A DNA stretch of 64,000 nucleotides, taken from positions 9,326,282 through 9,390,281 of the forward strand of contig NW_025335641.1 of assembly GCF_004798865.1 (NCBI RefSeq), written 5' to 3'. This document shows positions 47,824 to 57,975 of this stretch, piece by piece. Source of the stretch: Varanus komodoensis (lineage: Eukaryota; Chordata; Lepidosauria; Squamata; Varanidae). Both the position numbers and the translations under genes were made by a program. Positions within the stretch are counted from its first letter, which is position 1. Each line of letters starts with the position of its first letter. The notes under the pieces were generated by a model that searched no databases, had not been told where the DNA came from, and saw only the letters and a program-made list of their open reading frames with translations.

Positions 47824-47930
47824 ATTTCATTTCTATATCACCCCACAGCCGAAGCTTTCCAGGTTGTTTACAAAAATCAATTAAAACCAACAAAAATGCA
47901 ATGAAAACATCATAAAATGTTTACAGGTTC
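47824..47930 (-). mobile_element. L2-type 3' UTR and tail
   Basis: 'tatatcaccccacagccga' and 'agctttccaggttgtttac' are the inverted L2-type terminus; short UTR follows. Confidence 0.65.
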
Positions 47931-48228
47931 TTTAAGGAATGTCATGACCCTCCAGTTCTGCTTCTGTTTTTAAGCAGCATTTTCAGCAATTCTTCGTGGA
48001 TAAAATTGCTTTTTTCACTTGTGCATGTCTTGTTATACTACAGTGCTACCAAGAAGTGGCGTTCCAGAAAAGCAGGAAAGAAGCATGCTTTGGATAGTGC
48101 TCAGATCTCAGTTCTGGAATGAAACGGAAAGTAGATACAATGGAGTAACAATCTCATGTAGAAAAACTAATCCTCACACTGGCCTAAAGGGTTCTCTTGC
48201 CTCAGCAGTGTAGGCCATCTTTTGCTGC
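47931..48228. other. No recognised feature
   Basis: Nothing recognisable. Confidence 0.45.
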
Positions 48229-48545
48229 ATTTTATTTATGTAGTCATTTAAAACTTTTGTATACCATCCACTACAAAATAGTCTTGTGATGGTCTTACAA
48301 TAAAACAAAGTAAGGCAGAGTATCCATTCTGTTAAAACCTCAATTGATTGTGAGCCGTCCCAAGATGCCATGCATATGGGATGGCATATAAAAGTTTTAA
48401 TAAATAAATAAAATAAATAATTAAAATTTCAATCTAAACCTTAAAATACTGGGATAGTAGAAGGGTTTTGGCCTAATGCTGAAAAAAATAACATATTGGG
48501 ACCAGGCAAACCTCCCTGAGGAGAATATGGAATACTGTGCGCTGT
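48229..48545 (-). mobile_element. L2 3' end, split by a second L2 tail
   Basis: The minus-strand terminus ('tataccatccactacaaaat', 'gtgatggtcttac') is at 48229-48300, and the coding remnant at about 48470-48540 ('gggaccaggcaaacctccct') matches the equivalent part of the copy at 63.8 kb. Between them lies the plus-strand insertion listed next. Confidence 0.7.
48345..48420 (+). mobile_element. 76-bp L2-type tail insertion with target duplication
   Basis: Consists only of 'tgattgtgagccgtccc', 'gccatgcatatgggatggc' and (AAAT)n. Flanks 'ttaaaacctcaat' (48332-48344) and 'ttaaaatttcaat' (48421-48433) agree at 11 of 13 positions, as expected for a duplication by target-primed insertion. It sits in the opposite orientation inside an older L2 3' end. 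Confidence 0.8.
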
Positions 48546-49728
48546 GTGGATAGTACCATTATATGGTTTAGTCATTAGGTGGCACTGGACTTACTTGCAT
48601 CTAAGTGAAGTCAAGAGGCCCTGCTGTGCCCTTGTTTAAGAGAGATAATAAAGATGTTGTTAAACTTCCTGCCAGGTTTGTTCTTTAAACCTTCCATAAT
48701 GCATGTCGATATTGAAGAGTGTTCTTTGCCTGTGGTTTCTAGGCCTTCCTGTTACCCTGAAGGAAGAATTTCAGAAGTTACAGCTTTCCCAGACTTCCTG
48801 TGACAAGCTACATATGGGAAAACCTATGCACTTTGCACAAGAACACCTTGCAAGCATGCCCCTGCACATCTTCCAGATGTGGTTGACAAACCAAAATAAC
48901 AGCAACAACAACCTGAAGTAATAAGGTGTGACCTCCAGAGGCCCAAGTTCTCATTTCCTGTTCAATGCATTACACAGAGTACAAAGACCACATGAAGGGG
49001 AATTTTAACACAGACATGTCCCTCAAAGAGAGCTACAGGTCACTTCTCATGCCTTCTCTCATGGGCTCCTTCTGTCACTGGAGAGTTGCTAGGCTGGTAG
49101 CTGCAATACCACCCTCTGGCCACTTGTAGTGGTGGCCCTGAAGTGCCACAGAAAGCAGGTCTCACCAGAGGGGCACGAAGAGAAAGGGACCAGGATCTCT
49201 TGCATATGGCCACTCATTTTTCACGATTCTGCAAATAGCTATTCAGGGTGATAACGACCTGCTCAGGGGAAAGCGTTTTCATATTAAGACTTCTGTCTGA
49301 GATAACACCAAGGCTAATCATATTTTATGTCTGCAACAGAGCTGTTGTGATTCTGAATTCTTCAAGGGGAAGGTACTACACAACCATGAAATATTATTTC
49401 TAATTAATTTATTGCATCTCTTATTATATTGCTTTTAATTACTGTAGACAGGTTTATGACAACTTAGCAGGCATGCAAATGAACAGCAGCTTGATGGTCA
49501 GACAACGTAAATCTGTCATTGTTAACTGATGAGGGAAACCGCCACGGCAATGCTGGAGATCCCAGGAGGCAAACCTTCCAAGCATTTATTCTTGAAAAAG
49601 AAGAGAGCCGTTCTTGATGTTCCCGTGGAAGGTTCATGCTCAGCTTCTTTACACACGTGACAGAATCACACACCTCTTTGCAAGAAGACATCAGTTGGAA
49701 AATGAAGTCAGACACAGTGTTTCAGTGG
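48546..49728. other. No recognised feature
   Basis: No gene or repeat I can name with confidence. Confidence 0.4.
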
Positions 49729-50155
49729 TAGGGATGCTCACGGAATTCACTGTCTGAACTTGTACATGAATTTACCAGGTACGTACCTGCCAAACCAATC
49801 TGTGCGCCAGAAGAGGGTTGTGTGCAGTTCTGTATTTAAAAGAAAATGTGTAAGAGGTCATACATGAGGGAACAGAGCAGATAAAAATCTATATACTACA
49901 AAAAAGTGCATGTAAAAATGTTCACAGTAGTGAAAATTACATATAGGAATGAATTATTAGAGGGAAAGCATAGATTAGCAAAAAGTGCACAAAGGTGTAT
50001 ATAGCAAGAGGGGATAAATGAAAATGCATGCAGTTTCATGCAGTCATTTAAAAATAAAATCCATACATTGATGCAGATCTGGGCTTAACATTGGGCAACT
50101 TAAGGAGCTGAAAAGAACTAAAATTGACAGATTTGCCCATTGCTGTACATTAGAA
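49729..50155. repeat. Dispersed repeat, family F (DNA-transposon-like)
   Basis: Begins 'agggatgctcacggaattc' and has an interior of 'aaagtgcatgtaaaaatg' and 'aaaaagtgcacaaagg' words; a piece near 50120 ('cagatttgcccattgctg') may be the other end. The left end mirrors the right edge of 58370-58755. I infer a non-autonomous DNA element from end orientation alone. Confidence 0.4.
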
Positions 50156-50206
50156 GGAATAAGGATTCACTGGGCCATATCAACTCTTTTTTATGAGGGT
50201 TTATTT

Positions 50207-50275
50207 ATTTATTTATTATTTATTAAAACATTTTTATGCCGCCCCATTCGCCGAAGCCTCGGGGCGGCTTGTTTG
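50207..50275 (-). mobile_element. L2-type tail-only insertion
   Basis: (ATTT)n, then 'tatgccgccccattcgccga', 'agcctcggggcggctt'. It is the inverse of the tail at 9451 with almost no divergence. Confidence 0.85.
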
Positions 50276-50767
50276 AACCCAAACAAGTTACTGCTTCACT
50301 ATCCTTTTTTCCAGTGAGCGAATCCTTTAGCTTTGGGAGGGAGGGGCACAGCCCTTGTGAAACATTTGCATATTCGTTTTGATTGCTCTGACTCATTTCT
50401 CCATTTTCCTCATTTGCCCGTACTGACATAATTGCTTTTGGCTGATCTTGATTTTATTTGGTCAGGTCATCCCATCAATTGTACCATAACCATATTGTCA
50501 CATTCATTTGTGTGATCCCTGATTGGTTGGGATCATCCAAGTGAGGCAGCAGCAAAAGCTGCTGGAAACACAAGAGACCACAATGAAGCAGCACCAAATT
50601 TAACCTGCCAAAATCACTATGAGGTGAACATAATTAACAGATTTCATACACTATTCTGTGTAAATATCTTAATCCTTGACAAAGAGTAAGAAGCTCTGAA
50701 GTTCATGCAAGCTGCCTGTTTAATTCCTATTCTGGAATTGCTGGTGGTCCAACCATAAGAAACCCCC
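50276..50767. other. No recognised feature
   Basis: No gene or named repeat seen. Confidence 0.45.
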
Positions 50768-51245
50768 TAGGGTAACTATGTGCCCTCTTTTACAAAGGAC
50801 AAGCCTCATTTTCAAGGACAGATGCAGAGGACTGTCCTTTATTTTGAAGGCATACTCTGTTTGAAGAGGTATCCAGTCCAAGTCCAGGAGAATGAAATCA
50901 ATCCACCAGAAAGAAAGCCTGGCCTAGAATTTCACCATCAACAGCACCTGGACTGCAGACTGAGCAAGGAACCCAGATTAACTGATCACACTTAGTTAGT
51001 CCTACTTAGAATAGACCCCTTGGAATAAATAGGGATTGAATCAAGACCAAATTATGTTCTATTCAAGTCAATGTGAGTAGGAGCAACTTAGGATATGACC
51101 TTATGGTGAGATGTACTGTATTTCTATTTAAATTCTAATACTAGTTTCTAAATTTGTGTCCTTATATATAAACTGAAATATAATCTGCATACATTTTGTG
51201 CAGATTAATGCCATTCTTTGTCCTCTTGTTGGGTGATGCATTTCC
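50768..51245 (+). repeat. Unnamed dispersed repeat, family D, copy 7
   Basis: The fullest copy: 'agggtaactatgtgccctct', 'gaggactgtcctttattttg', 'ctctgtttgaagaggtatcc', 'gcagactgagcaagg', then (after a nested family A element at 50993-51100) 'gtgagatgtactgtatttc' with 'tatttaaattctaatac' and 'tttctaaatttgtgtcc'. The nested element separates middle and tail. Confidence 0.6.
50993..51100. mobile_element. Short fold-back element (family A), copy 5
   Basis: 'tagtcctacttagaataga' on the left and 'gtgagtaggagcaactta' on the right are imperfect inverses; inserted within the family D copy. Confidence 0.55.
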
Positions 51246-51785
51246 TCTTTTGGGGGGTCCATAAGTGGACACCTTCCCCATCAGAGCTGATTGCTAGATC
51301 GTGAAGTGTGCAAGAGAGCCTGAGCAGAGAGGCCCTGGCAGCTCAGCTATCAGGGCTGAAGGAAAACTTGGCTGCACTAATAGTACTAGTATGCACCAAC
51401 CATTGTACAAGCTGCCTCAATGCCTGACCCACGATCCATGCATAATTTCTGCAAAAGTTCACCAATTGCCACACGAACAGGGAGCTTACCATGTGCTCTT
51501 GGCAGTGGCACCTTCTCATTTCTTGCCCCAGGGTCTCCCTCTCTAAAAAGGGACTTCTTTGTCCTTCTATAGAGGACAAGAAGCTGGGCCCCATGTCCTG
51601 GCTCAACCACAGGAGTCGTAGCAAAGTGAAGGAAGGGGAACATTTGTTTCATCCAACCATGGCTCACTCTTTGTGGAAGGACATCCTCATCCTTCCTCAG
51701 GATGAGATATTGTGGGGAAAGAGAGTGCAGGACTTAGCACTTAGGTGACTGAATGGGATGGTGTAACTTGGTGTCCAGCAGCAGC
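51246..51785. other. No recognised gene
   Basis: Overlapping short frames on both strands; no motif recognised. Confidence 0.4.
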
Positions 51786-51846
51786 AGCGGTTGGACCCAA
51801 TGGCCCTTATGGCCCCTTGCAATTCTACTGTTCTATGACTCTATGA
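51786..51846 (+). mobile_element. CR1 LINE 3' terminus
   Basis: 'gcggttggacccaatggccc', 'ttgcaattctactgttc' and 'tatgactctatga' are the end of a CR1 3' UTR with the diagnostic short repeat ending (TTCTATGA-type) instead of poly-A. Strongly 5'-truncated. Confidence 0.85.
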
Positions 51847-52180
51847 GTGTCTTTTTTTCTGGTTCCACCTCAGGATTCCAAATGTCTTCAGTGGACCGTG
51901 TGTCTCCATATCCATTTGCCTGCTCCCTGCCTCCATACTTGCTGCAGAGCCACCTTGGATAGACCCCTTGGCCCGAGCCCTTGTGTCCAGTCGACTCTGC
52001 TTCTCTGTCCTGTCTCTGGTGCCCCATCCTCCAGCTCCAGGATCAGCTCTGCTATGAGTGGGAGCCCTTTATGTTCAGCTGCCTACAACCTGCACTGAGG
52101 TTGGCCCAAGACATTTTGCACTTGATGCCACTGAATCTTTCTTCAAGATGTTTGCTTGACATGCTGTAAACCCCAAAAAT
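51847..52180. other. No recognised feature
   Basis: No gene or named repeat seen. Confidence 0.45.
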
Positions 52181-52346
52181 AAAGCAAAGCAAAGCAAAGC
52201 AAAGCAAAGCAAAGCAAAAGACTAAACTAAACTAAACTAAAAACTAAAAACTAAAAACTAAAAACTAAAAACTAAAAACTAAAAACTAAACTAAACTAAA
52301 CTAAACTAAACTAAACTAAACTAAACTAAACTAAACTAAACTAAAA
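52181..52346. repeat. Compound 5/7-mer satellite
   Basis: (AAAGC)n at 52181-52217, (ACTAA)n at about 52219-52240, then about seven copies of the 7-mer AAAAACT to about 52290, then (ACTAA)n again to 52345. The repeat unit changes from 5 to 7 and back to 5 by gain and loss of AA. Confidence 0.95.
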
Positions 52347-52430
52347 AAGAATGAGTAGACAGTGGCATCTAATGATCCTTTTCACCACCATTGTTCTCTG
52401 GACCAGGGTGGGATGCATGTTCTTGAGCAA

Positions 52431-52600
52431 GGGGCCATGGCAAAGTACATGTTTTGCATGCAGAACATCCCAGTTTTGATCCCCAGAATTTCCAGGTATG
52501 GCAGGAAAACCTCCTGCCTCATACATCGGAGAGCCACTGTCAGGCAGTGCTGTCCATACTGCGTGCAACGGACCAAGGCTCTGACTTAGTGTTGGCCTTC
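52431..52600 (+). mobile_element. tRNA-derived SINE
   Basis: 'ggccatggcaaagtacatg', 'ttgcatgcagaacatccc', 'gttttgatccccagaatttc', 'cctgcctcatacatcggaga' and 'gaccaaggctctgactta' match the tRNA-type SINE at 18.9-19.4 kb. Head boxes are mutated. Confidence 0.7.
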
Positions 52601-53562
52601 CAGTGTTCCTGCCAAGGAGATTACAATGGTGGAAAGCAGAAGCAGCTCCCGGTGGCGCTTGTCAATGTCTCCCCGCTGGGATGTGGGCCTTCAGCAAGTG
52701 CCAGACCATGCCTACTGCTGATGCTGGCCCTGCCTGGAGCCTGTCCGCCCTCCATCCACAGGGCTTTTGCCAGGTCACAGGCCACGGCTATCAATAGCAT
52801 TGCTAAACAGCACATAAGCACCATGCGTGGCACATTGAATCCCGGCCTTAATTTAATATCCTCTGCAGCGGTGCATAAAACATGGACACCATCACTGTGC
52901 AGGTGCCGCTACACTTCTAGATGGGTGGGTATGTTATATAATTTCCCTTGTGAGAGTGCAACTACTGTCAGGAGCAGAAATGAGTTATTTTAAGGGATGA
53001 TGCTGATGTGGCAGGCCACAGTATGTGTATTCATGAAGTTACAGAGAAGGTTTGCAAGGTTTGGCAACCAATCAAAATCATCCTTCTATGCGGCCCATTT
53101 CAAGATGCTCCTTATACAAAGACTGCCAGTTACAATTTCATTAGCACTACATTGTTGCCATGGCAATGTGATACCAACTCAATTGATGGGCTTTTCATCA
53201 TGGGCTTATTATGGAATTTCTCTTTCCATCAAAGACACATTATAGGAAAGCTGCCAACAGACCCTATAATCTAAACTTTAACAGATTTTTTTATATTTTT
53301 TGTACTGTGAGATAGAAGTGAAGCAGAATCTTTCCTTTGTGCAATCCAGACCAGGCTGTAGACCCAAAGAGAGAATTGTGATGTGATACACATGTCAAGT
53401 TCTAACTTGGAAACCAGGAGTCCTGTAGTCTTTTCAGCCTGGCAATCACGGATCCCACTCTCTTACATCTAAAGTCTCTGATAATCATGTGTTGTGATGC
53501 CACATTTTCTGAGAAAATGCTGTCCAAGCCCCATCCCTAGCATTTCTTACAATGGCTACAAG
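52601..53562. other. No recognised gene
   Basis: The 179-codon frame at 52454-52993 overlaps the SINE and is not evidence of a gene. No other feature recognised. Confidence 0.45.
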
Positions 53563-53711
53563 CAGACTCCGGGTTATGAACATCTGAGTTATGAACAACC
53601 CATACTTACAATCTGCCATAAAGTCCTTTACAGTAAAATCCCTGTATCCACTGTTTCTGTTACTGCACTTTCAGTTAACTGCAGTTGACCATGGTCTGAA
53701 AAAGATAAATA

Positions 53712-54093
53712 CAGTTAGTCCTCCACATTTATGTGGGTTAGGGGTGTAGGACCCCTGCACAAGTAGAAAAACCAAAAATACCTCTACCCCCCCCCCCCCC
53801 CCAATTCCCCAGTGCTTCCTCTTTGCACCAAGGAAATGCCAGAGAGATTTCATTCTCCAGCTGGGAGGCTCTCCCTCTCTCCCCTTCACTCCCTCTTTCT
53901 CTATGGTGATGACAATTATCTGTAGTAGGCCACAAAACACCACAAAAAAATCCCATTTATTTATTTATTTATTTAAAGTTTTTATATGCCGTCCCCTTGC
54001 TATATAGCTTCGGGACAACTCACACAATTATTGATGACAAACTTGTGAATAATCCTATTTGCAAATGTTAAGCCTGCAAAAGGGGTCCTACTG
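53712..54093. mobile_element. Tc1/mariner (pogo-like) element
   Basis: Left end 'cagttagtcctccacattta' and, inverted, right end 'cagtaggacccc', each flanked by TA (53710-53711 and 54094-54095). Mirrored 'gtaggacccct' and 'aggggtcctac' lie near the ends. It contains a run of about 16 C at 53787-53802, and it hosts the L2-type tail below. Confidence 0.6.
53952..54030 (-). mobile_element. L2-type tail-only insertion
   Basis: (ATTT)n then 'tatatgccgtccccttgc' and 'agcttcgggacaactcac', an inverted L2-type terminus. It is the innermost member of the nest. Confidence 0.75.
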
Positions 54094-54567
54094 TATTTTC
54101 TTGCATTTAAGATGTTTTAGTATATATGGAAGTATCTATTAAATTCTTTATATGCATGCAAAGATAAAATATATATGTATAGTAAGACACACATGGCTGA
54201 CTCATGTGAACTACGACCCATATATACACAATCTGACTTATATAGAAATTAAACTTAAAGACATTCTCAGGAACGCAACTTGTTCATAACCTGGGGATTG
54301 CCATATTTTGTAGTGATACCAACATCACTAACTTCTGTATCCTCTATAGTTTCCTGCTGGAAATAAAACTGGTATCCCATTGAGGGCAATTGATGTTTCC
54401 TACCTTCTTTATAATTCTGATTGTCATTGTATAAGCATATAACTGGTGAACCAAAATATTGCAGTGAGCTCCAGATACTCTTCAAAGACTCCTATCTTCA
54501 TGGCAGTACAGAAAATGTGACAAGATGCACATGCATAGCTTGCATTTGACATTTGAGATATTTGAAC
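54031..54567. other. Nest flank and unrecognised sequence
   Basis: To 54302 this is the right part of the nested elements; beyond that I recognise nothing. Confidence 0.45.
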
Positions 54568-54768
54568 GCCAGTGAAGCCTAGTGGTTAGAGTGTTGGAAT
54601 GGGACTGGGTTCTAGTCCTCACTAAGCCATGAAGCTTGCCAAGGGATTCTGGGTCAGTCACCAACTCTCATTCTAACCTACCTCACTTGGTTTTTGTGAG
54701 GTTAAAATGGAAAGGAGAATGCTGCCTTCAGATCCATGCAGGAAAAAGGCAGAAACATAATAAATAGG
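54568..54768 (+). mobile_element. MIR-like tRNA SINE
   Basis: Head 'cctagtggttagagtgttgg' and 'gactgggttctagtcctcac' carry A- and B-box-like motifs; body 'ctgggtcagtcaccaactct' and 'cctacctcacttgg', 'ttgtgaggttaaaatgg' is the core region. It ends in 'aacataataaat'. Same family as 20955-21185. Confidence 0.8.
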
Positions 54769-55159
54769 AGAAGTGCCCTGTGACTGGAAACCCACAAAAG
54801 TGAGCCATATGCTTTTTAAAGTATTCTGGACTATGTCTGACTAAAAGGGTAGCCTTATGTACACTTTCCGAGAATTATGTCCCATATGCCTAGAAAGCCT
54901 TGACTTCTACAGCATGTGAAAAGACCTGCCTGGGCTCTTTCAGTCCTTGAAATGCTGCTCAGAGTGACTCTTGAGAAGTACTAGTGTCGTGACCTGTCCC
55001 CATGGTGCTCGACTGGCACAATAAAGTGAGCTAAAACTTCCCTAGCCCTAAAACTACAGTGGGGTCATGCAGAGCCTTAGGGGTGATTTTGTGTGTGGAA
55101 TGGTCAGGTCAAGACTGAAGATGATTCAGTGATGTGGCTTCCTAAAATAATCATACTTC
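54769..55159. other. No recognised feature
   Basis: No gene or named repeat seen. Confidence 0.45.
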
Positions 55160-55167
55160 TCTTAAAT

Positions 55168-55276
55168 CAGGGGTGATGCTATTGAGCATCGACTTCCATT
55201 GTCCCTTCCCATTGGCTAGGGCTGATAGGAGCTTCAGTCCAACAACATCTGGATGGCCAGAGGTTGCCCACTACTG
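55168..55276. mobile_element. hAT-like MITE, 109 bp
   Basis: Starts 'caggggtgatgctattgag'; ends 'gaggttgcccactactg'. Inverted, the right end starts 'cagtagtgggcaacctc'. Flanks 'tcttaaat' (55160-55167) and 'acttaaag' (55277-55284) agree at 6 of 8 positions, compatible with an old 8-bp duplication. It has a 'tccaacaacatctggatgg' block typical of this lizard fold-back type. Confidence 0.6.
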
Positions 55277-55288
55277 ACTTAAAGGGTG

Positions 55289-55632
55289 ACTTAAACTCCC
55301 CAAAGAGGTCCACCTGGCACCGTCGTTACTGGTTTTTCGGCGCCAGGTAAAGACCTTTTTATTTAAACATCATTTCAATTGTTAAAACATATGATCTGGC
55401 CAGGGCAACTTCTTCTTCCTTCTCTTTCTCCTCCTATATTTTTATTTTATACTGATAATTTTAATTTTGTATTTGTAAATCAATGTATTTTTTTGTATTT
55501 TTATATTTAATGGTAATTTATTATGTACTATTGTATTTCAATGTATTTTATCATGTTGTAAGCCTCCCCGAGGTTTCGGCAAGGGGCGGCATAGAAATGT
55601 TATAATAATAATAATAAAAAATAATAATAACT
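55289..55632 (+). mobile_element. L2 LINE 3' end with ORF2 C-terminus
   Basis: A frame reads LPKEVHLAPSLLVFRRQVKT then FLFKHHF, the L2-type ORF2 C-terminus, followed by a long AT-rich UTR, the terminus 'gtaagcctccccgaggttt', 'ggcaaggggcggcat' and (AAT)n at 55605-55632. The start abuts the MITE target duplication. Confidence 0.88.
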
Positions 55633-56268
55633 TCAAAGAAAAGATTATATTTGCCACCATCCTTCAGTATATTTGCAAGTGAATATTTGTAACTTACGAA
55701 CTGCAATCTCACTCAGCTGGCCATTATCTCAAACAGAAGCTAAGCATGGGTTGTGTTGTTGTTCTTGTTTTCAGTCCCACACAGGAAATTAAATCACACA
55801 GTTAGGCTAACAGAAGAAATAACAATGTCTTCAGTAGTTATGTTTATGTAAATAGATGCAAATTATGTTCATTATGCTCAAATGAAAGATGGGCATAATT
55901 TGTTCCTCCAGAACCCTTCTGTGGTGAAAAGCCTGTAAGAAATAAACAGGATGGATCCACTAATAAATTATTTTAGTTGCTCAATCATGCATTGTCAAGT
56001 TGATTCCCAAAATCTCAGGACAGGTTCAGGTTAATGACATTGAAGAAAAGATGGGGTAACTTAGGAACTAATAAAAGGAAAGGAAAGGATGTGTTTTCCT
56101 TTTATAGTCCCTATATTTTATTATATTCCTGATTTTGCTATGTTGTTCTGAAATACCTATTACAGCAATAGCAAGGCAACCTCCAAAAATAAACAAGTAT
56201 GCTTTTAACTCTGAACAGTAACATTTAAAATGCTGTGATTAAAATTGATCCCAGTCAGTTAATCCACT
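55633..56268. other. No recognised feature
   Basis: AT-rich; no gene or named repeat seen. Confidence 0.45.
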
Positions 56269-56358
56269 GCTGCAATCTTATGAATCCTTTCCTGGGGGTA
56301 AATCTTACTGAACACAGTAAGACTCACTTACAAGCAACATGCATACAATTGTTCTGTG
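56269..56358. mobile_element. Short fold-back element (family A), copy 6
   Basis: 'tgcaatcttatgaatccttt', 'ctgggggtaaatcttactg', 'cagtaagactcacttaca', 'catgcatacaattgttc' follow the family plan with a mirrored 'taagactca' centre. Confidence 0.6.
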
Positions 56359-56704
56359 CAGTTTAAGTGGTCTAGCTTGCTTGCAGGAGTGTTTGGCCAG
56401 CGAGAGAAAAGACAGGACACATCAAACAGATCTGGGTAAAGTAAATCTGATTGAGTCAAGTAGATCCAGTTGAGTCAGTGCAGTTACTATTAAGTCAGGT
56501 CATGGTAAGCAAGGTCCAGCCAAATGCATTAACTTAAAATCAGCTAGGTCACAGTAAGCCAGAACAGGTCAAGGGAATTCAATTTACTACTGACAGATTC
56601 AGGACAGCAGCAATCAGGACTGTGGACAACTCCCAATTTGCTCATTAGCAGAGCTAGAGAAAGATGTTGTCTCAGCCAAGACTGGCATCAACTGGCCCTT
56701 CAAA
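56359..56704. other. Possible extension of family E
   Basis: Short words of the type 'gtcaggtcatggtaagc' and 'aggtcacagtaagcc' recur here, which may be the beginning of the family E element; I cannot delimit it. Confidence 0.3.
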
Positions 56705-56920
56705 AGGCTGGCAGAGCCTGGTCTTTCAGTGGCTCCAGCCTGCTGGATGCTGACTCTAATTCTTAAAGGACTTGCAATTGTTTCTTCAGTCTGATGCTTG
56801 TGTATTATTCAGAGGTAGAAGAAGCTGGAATCAAGAACTGATAGAAAAGCTACAGGCCAGGAAAGTGTTGAAGGCGAAGGAGAGCACTCTCCTTAAAGTG
56901 GAGTGTCCTCTCTGAACCTG
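56705..56920 (+). repeat. Unnamed dispersed repeat, family E, copy 2
   Basis: Aligned in order with 9098-9350; see there for the matching blocks. Confidence 0.55.
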
Positions 56921-56984
56921 AGCCCTCATGATGGGAACAGTACTCTGATGGCATCAAGGGAAGCAGCAATTAACTTGCTCATTC

Positions 56985-57075
56985 ATTCATTATATTTATA
57001 TGCCACTTTTTTTTCCTTCCAAGGAGCTCAAGGCAGCTTGCATAATTCTCCTCCCAATTTTATCCACACAACTGG
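56985..57075 (-). mobile_element. LINE-type 3' terminus, L2/CR1-like
   Basis: 'tatttatatgccactttttt', 'ccaaggagctcaaggcagct', 'tgcataattctcctccc' resembles a widespread amniote L2/CR1-type 3' end in reverse orientation. Confidence 0.6.
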
Positions 57076-57876
57076 CTCATTTGTTTCCTTATTCATTGCA
57101 AGCAATAAATTTTGAAAGTTTACATCCAAAAGTACAATTTTACCCAATGTCCCAAAGACAAGTCAAGACAAGCAATGTCTATATACCAATTTCATGTAAG
57201 CAGAAATGCTATTTAAATATATACAGGGCTTGTCTGAGATAAACTATCAATCTGGATAATCATAATATACAGATAATTGATATTCAATTAACAAAGGTCA
57301 ATCCTGAGTAGGGGATACTTATTACTTCCTGACCGTTGAGTAAATATTCCTGGATTCCTATTGTATTTTATCCTGCTAGCATTATGACTTTTTCACAGGC
57401 TTCAACGAATAAAAATATAAATAAATGGCTTATAAGCAGTCACACCAGGCATGAACTATCCATTTTTTATTAAGGAACCTGAAGGAAAAGTTTATAATAA
57501 TCTCCAATTTAACTTTTTCTATTAAGATTTTATTGATTTTTTAACTTTATCCATTTAATAGTTTAATAAAAGCAGGAAATAAGCTGTCAATATGGATTTG
57601 ATTTCATGTACATATCTGATCAGAGTTGTAAGCTGCTGTCATTTAAATGGGTATCAAGATTGCCAGTTTCACAATGAACTTTTTTCCTTTTCTGCACAAG
57701 CTGAGCAAGTAACAGTAGGGTGATGGAGTTCAAACACATCCATCTCAAACTACGGAGTGGGTTTTAACATCCCTGGCATTTGACCCGGTATACAACAGCT
57801 TCCCGTGTGCAGTTCTGCATCCACACACAAGCAACCGCAGCCCTTTTCACGCTGTCTTCCCAAGTTGGGTGCAAGT
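57076..57876. other. No recognised gene
   Basis: A fragment at 57390-57428 ('caggcttcaacgaataaaaa') may be a decayed L2-type tail. Otherwise nothing recognised. Confidence 0.4.
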
Positions 57877-57975
57877 TGGGTGATTTTAGACTCTAGCCTT
57901 TAAGAGCATTACATCTAGAGTCTAAAGTTCTCTAACTACTCCACTTTCGGTAAAATCGCCCTTCTTTGGATAGTA
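57877..57975. repeat. Inverted repeat, possible decayed MITE
   Basis: Inner arms 'tagactctag' (57887-57896) and 'ctagagtcta' (57915-57924) are perfect inverses; outer 'gggtgatttt' and a later 'aaaatcgccc' (about 57954-57963) pair at 9 of 10. A direct repeat 'caagttgggtg' precedes it. Confidence 0.6.

Larger units (their letters stand above)
53563..54302. mobile_element. DNA transposon, outer element of a nest
   Basis: Left end 'cagactccgggttatgaac' with 'ctgagttatgaacaaccc'; right end (54270-54302), inverted, reads 'ggcaatccccaggttatgaac'. The 'gttatgaac' blocks are mirrored. The Tc1/mariner-like class is inferred; target duplications are not clear. It is interrupted by the next element. Confidence 0.5.

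Noticed and set aside
48540-48690. Possible LTR-like piece with an 'aataaag' signal
   Set aside because: No paired end, primer-binding site or coding region nearby; a single polyadenylation-like word is not enough.
52454-52993. 179-codon plus-strand frame
   Set aside because: Its first third lies in a tRNA-derived SINE; GC-rich sequence makes long chance frames.
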